Below, one piece after another: positions 60,426-64,000 of a stretch of DNA of 64,000 bases. A program made the position numbers and the translations under genes. How positions within the stretch are numbered: position 1 is the first letter of the stretch; each line of letters opens with the position of its first letter. The stretch comes from Vanilla planifolia. Its lineage: Eukaryota; Streptophyta; Magnoliopsida; Asparagales; Orchidaceae. Where the stretch lies: NCBI GenBank assembly GCA_023846275.1, contig CM043869.1, positions 22,302,237 through 22,366,236 of the forward strand, read 5' to 3'. The notes below the pieces were generated by a model. The model was given only the letters and a program-made list of their open reading frames with translations. It did not search any database and was not told the origin of the DNA.

Positions 60426-61120
60426 TTTTAACATTTTGAATAGAACTGCTTTAGTTTATTTATTGCATGAAATTTTTTTTATATAGATTATTCTATTTTA
60501 GTTTAATTATAACCAATGTAATATAAATTGGTTCAAGAACCATTTTTTTTATTTTTTTCAAATAGAAGTTTTCTTGTTTAATTATAACATGAAGGTTTTT
60601 TTATCAAACACCACCTTTTTTAGTTTAATTATAACAAATGTAATGCAAATTGGTTCAATGCCTTTGTATAATACCAATTATAATAAAGTTTTTTCAATGT
60701 AATTGTGACATAAAAGTTATGCATGTTACTTACCATCTTTGTAAATGATGTTTGGTTTAGTTCTTGGTACCTTTATGTTTTGTTTTTTTTAATGAATCTA
60801 TAGTTTAGTTTTAAGATTTTTCATTGTATCTATGTTCTTTGCGTGCTTAACTTTATACAGAGTTGTTAGATTCGATTTTTGGCACCTTATAATGAATATA
60901 AATTTTTCAATTTCTTGGCATTGCATTTCTAATTTTATAAAATATTTCAATTTATTTTTTAATTAATTGTTTTATTTTAGTATTAAGAACATATTTTAAT
61001 CGATATAAAATATAATCAATTGATTTATAATTTCATTTTTGCAACGTATAATTCTGTTTTTTAAAATTTTTAAAGTAAAACATAAATTGAAACCATTATC
61101 ATTGTTGATACTCAAACTTA
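60426..61120. other. Bestrophin intron 2, T-rich stretch
   Basis: T- and A-rich sequence with the phrase TTTAGTTTAATTATAAC recurring near 60500, 60575 and 60620, which suggests a small degenerate repeat. No gene is seen. Confidence 0.45.
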
Positions 61121-61129
61121 GATAACTTG

Positions 61130-62145
61130 ATTAAAGCCAAACTTTTGAACCTTGGAATGAATTTAATTTTATTTTAGGATGCACAGCCATTAAGGCTATT
61201 AAATTACTAAGAGGTTTAATCAAGAACTTCAAGAAAAGAATGCCTTCATTTAGTTCTTTTGATTTCAAAAAAGCATTATACAATATAAGGGAAATGCTTT
61301 TAAAGATCTTAGTAAAGAAATAAGTTAGCATTGTATATGTTTATGGAATTAAGGACATTTGTATTGGAGTGATGCATTTGCTCTCTTGATTGCTTGAAGA
61401 TTTTTTAATTTCTGTTGGAACTCGACAAGGTTTTACTTTAAGATCATATTACTTTGTATAATTAGTAGAAGCCCTTAATAATCAAATTCAAGCTATAGTG
61501 CTATGTGTTATGCTTTTATTGTTGACATTGTATAATTGGATATCCTAAAATATTGAAGATGAATAAGAGATTTCGTTATCTTTATTCTAATCAAATTGAT
61601 TTTGAAATTGATTGAGATGTTAATAATAAGATCTGAACAATTAAAGATAAAATGGAAAACTATTTTTGATGTTTTGTGTGATCAAAAGTTCTCACTCAAG
61701 GTTAAGAATAATTTGTACATGACTTCATTGAGATTGGCTATATTAAATGGTATTTAATATTAGTCCATGAGCCTAAACATACAAATTGAATTGGTACTAT
61801 AGAGATGAGGATATCGAGATGGATGGATGCTATACTCAAAATGAAGATGATTAAAAATGATTATGTTTGGAGAAACACTTATGTAACATTGATTAAGGAC
61901 AAACTTTAGAGAGAGTTGGCCTCAATAGTTTGAGCATATTGATCATAAGACATTTATAATGTCCTTCTTAGGAGATGTAAGTTAGAATTTTCTCACATTA
62001 ATAGAATAAGAGACTCAAAAACACATGGCAAGATTATTTGAATATAGTGTGCTTGAATAATCACAAAGATTTGGTAAGATATCCAAGGATTTATATTAAT
62101 CCACCTAGTGGCATTGAGCCTTCTTGTTGTTGTTGTGGCAGCTTG
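61130..62145 (+). pseudogene. Second RTE-type LINE relic, intron 2
   Basis: Plus-strand RTE text: FLISVGTRQGFTLRSYYF (about 61408, matching the RT block VGLHQGSALSPYLF), then VEALNNQIQ. Further on come RWMDAILKMKMIKNDYVW (about 61820) and the HVQ-type 3' coding end. The 3' end (CACCTAGTGGCATTGAGCC then TTCTTGTTGTTGTTG, 62102-62138) is the usual RTE tail. Stops are many. It ends about 210 bp before exon 3. Confidence 0.72.
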
Positions 62146-62349
62146 GCATTGACATAGATTCTAGTTTAATTTCAGTTTGAAACTTTTTATTCAAAATCTG
62201 GGATTTGCTCGAATTGAACATAATGTCTCCCTTATTATTAATCCCTTTAATAACAGAATTGACAGCTGAAGGAGCTGGTTACTGATGTTTACTCCATGAA
62301 TTCATTTTGGGTGGTCAACTAACTGCATATAAATTGCTCTTGTGAACAG

Positions 62350-62556
62350 GAATCTAAACTATCTTGTTTTTATGAAGGGATAACTGTTTGTGAACATATC
62401 ATTAGCATCCCAATTCCCTTATCATATACTCGGTTGACATCAAGATTTCTTGTGTTGTGGCATCTCACGCTTCCTGTGATACTTTGGGATGAATGCAATT
62501 GGATTGTTGTTCCAGCTACCTTCATTAGTGCAGCCTCATTGTTTTGCATTGAAGAA
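62350..62556 (+). CDS. VCCN1: Bestrophin-like chloroplast chloride channel, exon 3
   Basis: 69 codons, acceptor GTGAACAG and donor GTGAGT, phase 0. It carries the most conserved C-terminal bestrophin block: IPIPLSYTRLTSRFLVLWHL, TLPVILWDECNWIVVPATF, then ISAASLFCIEE. In this family the block forms the last membrane helices and part of the pore neck. Two positions near the start differ from the family pattern as I recall it: EGITVCE for EGIGVCE and ISIPIPL for MGIPIPL. The final part of the protein, expected to follow with a GVLIEEPFP-type motif, is not found by 64000 and must be encoded past the window. Confidence 0.92.
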
Positions 62557-64000
62557 GTGAGTTCTTCCTTTTTTTGTCCTCATTCTTTTCATGGAATTTT
62601 TTTGTTTGCTGATTGCTGTTCCTATATTATCAATTTCTTCTTTTTAACTTATCCTGTTCAATTTATGCTGTTCCATTGGCAATCACCATTTCTATTGCAC
62701 ATAAACTTTCTATTATAATTTAGGTTTTTTACTGTCCAAGACCTTTTTTTTTGTAGTTTGAATTAATTATATTTATAAAGTTGGTCTTGAAATGTCCTGA
62801 TTTAAAAGGATTTCTTGTTTTCTAAATGAATTTCATAAGATTTTTCTAGCCCATTTTAAAGAGGTTTTACATGCTCTTCTAGCCTATAATGACTAACGTG
62901 AAAAGGATTTAATAACACAATATCTGGAATTGATGAGGACTGTGGAAAGACTTTGCTTGATCAAGGTTACCTGATCCATGCAAATCCTCTAAAACCACAC
63001 TAGTTTTGATGTTTATTAAAGTAATTTGAGTGCCATAGCAACACATGAATCATGTACTCCTTGTTCTTGATTCTTTAGGACCATGATTACCAAATTTAGC
63101 ATAAAATTGATTCTTCTCCTAAGAACTTGATTCGCTTTTCAATAAGATGCTAATCATTTGGGACATTGGACTTTTGCAATGTTGGAAGCAAAATAGCTTT
63201 TAAATTGTCTAAGCATGAAGGTAGACAGCTTCATAGAATGCACTTTCTTTAATAATTCCCAAAAGAAGAGGAGATGGAGAACGTGAAACAAGAATGGCTA
63301 ACCTACTTGGAAATTTTCAAGCCAGAGTTTCTAATTCAGTTTTATTATCTTTTTTTTTACTTGAGCGCATCTATAGTTTATAAATATGTATGTAGGGATA
63401 ATTTAGTTCTTTTGAGCAGAATGGTGGTGGCTGATCAAACAAATATTTGATCTCAACCCCCTTTGATGACTTTGATAATCCCCAAATTCGTCCTAATGCC
63501 TTTGGCCACTTCCTATGGATATAAGGCACGTCTTGCTAAATGGCTTGTTTTCCCACTATGAAATACCTTTACATCTTATCGATGTCATCAAGGCACGTCC
63601 CACCAAGAAGCAAATTTCTGTTTTGAAGCTGTATTTATGGTCTAGAATAATGGGAAAAAAGGGGACAAGCTATGGGTGCAATCTGGTGCTAGTTAGCAAC
63701 TATCTAAGTATTTCTTTTGCCATACTACTTCTAGGGTCCGGTAGAGGAACTCTCTTCTTGAATTTGAGATTAAAACATCCAATTTGTATGTTACTTAAGA
63801 CATCCTCCTTGTAAAGTCTTGGGGTTTTTCACATTCTGTACCTTTATGAGCATAATGAATCTTTAGCGGGCCTTGTGTTCATTATTTTATGTACTAGGGT
63901 TTTCAATGTAAAACTTCCACTCTCAACCTTGCATTTAATTTGATTAGTGTCCAGCTAATTATCTCCCTTAGTGCAAGTAAATTTATGATAAACTCCTTAC
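62557..64000. other. Bestrophin intron 3 (continues past the window)
   Basis: Sequence after the exon 3 donor is AT-rich. An ORF at 63515-63814 (plus, 99 codons) is not recognised and may be a transposon fragment. The expected last bestrophin exon, coding for a GVLIEEPFP-type motif, is not present, so the gene extends beyond 64000. Confidence 0.6.

Noticed and set aside
62434-62718. 94-codon ORF taken as an exon
   Set aside because: Only the part up to 62556 is bestrophin coding. It is followed by a GTGAGT donor and the rest is intron. The true exon starts upstream at 62350.
63515-63814. 99-codon ORF as the last bestrophin exon
   Set aside because: It has no similarity to the expected C-terminal block and no suitable acceptor.
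1-64000. CRISPR arrays, bacterial operons, rRNA or canonical tRNA genes
   Set aside because: None seen. The direct repeats present are LTRs, target duplications, minisatellites or satellite-like arrays in plant DNA.

Overview
The window is nuclear DNA of a flowering plant. The evidence is one intron-containing plastid bestrophin (VCCN-type) gene set in AT-rich, retrotransposon-filled DNA, with plant-type L1 LINEs that carry an RNase H domain, SIRE-like Copia, Tekay-type chromodomain Gypsy and decayed RTE LINEs. Exon 1 of the gene is GC-rich and the later exons are AT-rich, which fits a monocot, but the species cannot be fixed from the sequence alone.

Layout. 1-7692: an old, heavily mutated SIRE-like Copia element with long LTRs (the 5' LTR is cut by the window start). 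It sits in a diverged tandem array (7693-12560) that also holds a 1.9-kb solo LTR on the minus strand (8191-10081, duplicated CTACC). 12560-15143: AT-rich DNA with weak signs of the 5' end of a minus-strand gene. 15144-30346: a nest. An approximately 7-kb L1-type LINE (called LINE-B here, 13-bp target duplication) is split near the start of its ORF1 by a second 6.3-kb L1-type LINE (LINE-A, 15694-22022, 16-bp target duplication) and again by a 1.8-kb non-autonomous LTR element on the minus strand (22176-24001, duplicated ATACT). Removing both insertions and one copy of each duplication leaves the LINE-B ORF1 reading frame continuous across both junctions. The small LTR element has LTRs, PBS and PPT but no gag or pol; it carries an ORF of about 250 residues that I do not recognise.

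32413 to beyond 64000: a VCCN-like bestrophin chloride channel gene on the plus strand. Three coding exons are visible (32413-33057, 50555-50722, 62350-62556), all in phase 0; the last exon or exons lie past the window. Intron 1 (17.5 kb) holds a 0.8-kb tandem duplication, a very young Tekay-type Gypsy element (35785-44754, LTRs differing at about six sites over 2121 bp, duplicated TCATC), a possible decayed solo LTR and an RTE LINE relic. Intron 2 (11.6 kb) holds Gypsy and Copia relics fused at a deletion junction, a plant transposon-protein fragment, a small tandem repeat, a possible SINE and a second RTE relic.

The bestrophin is the only clear host gene. Everything else is mobile DNA at different stages of decay, and the nesting and LTR divergence give a relative order: array before the SIRE-like Copia and the solo LTR; LINE-B before LINE-A and the small LTR element (about 3% LTR divergence); Tekay last (about 0.2-0.3%).
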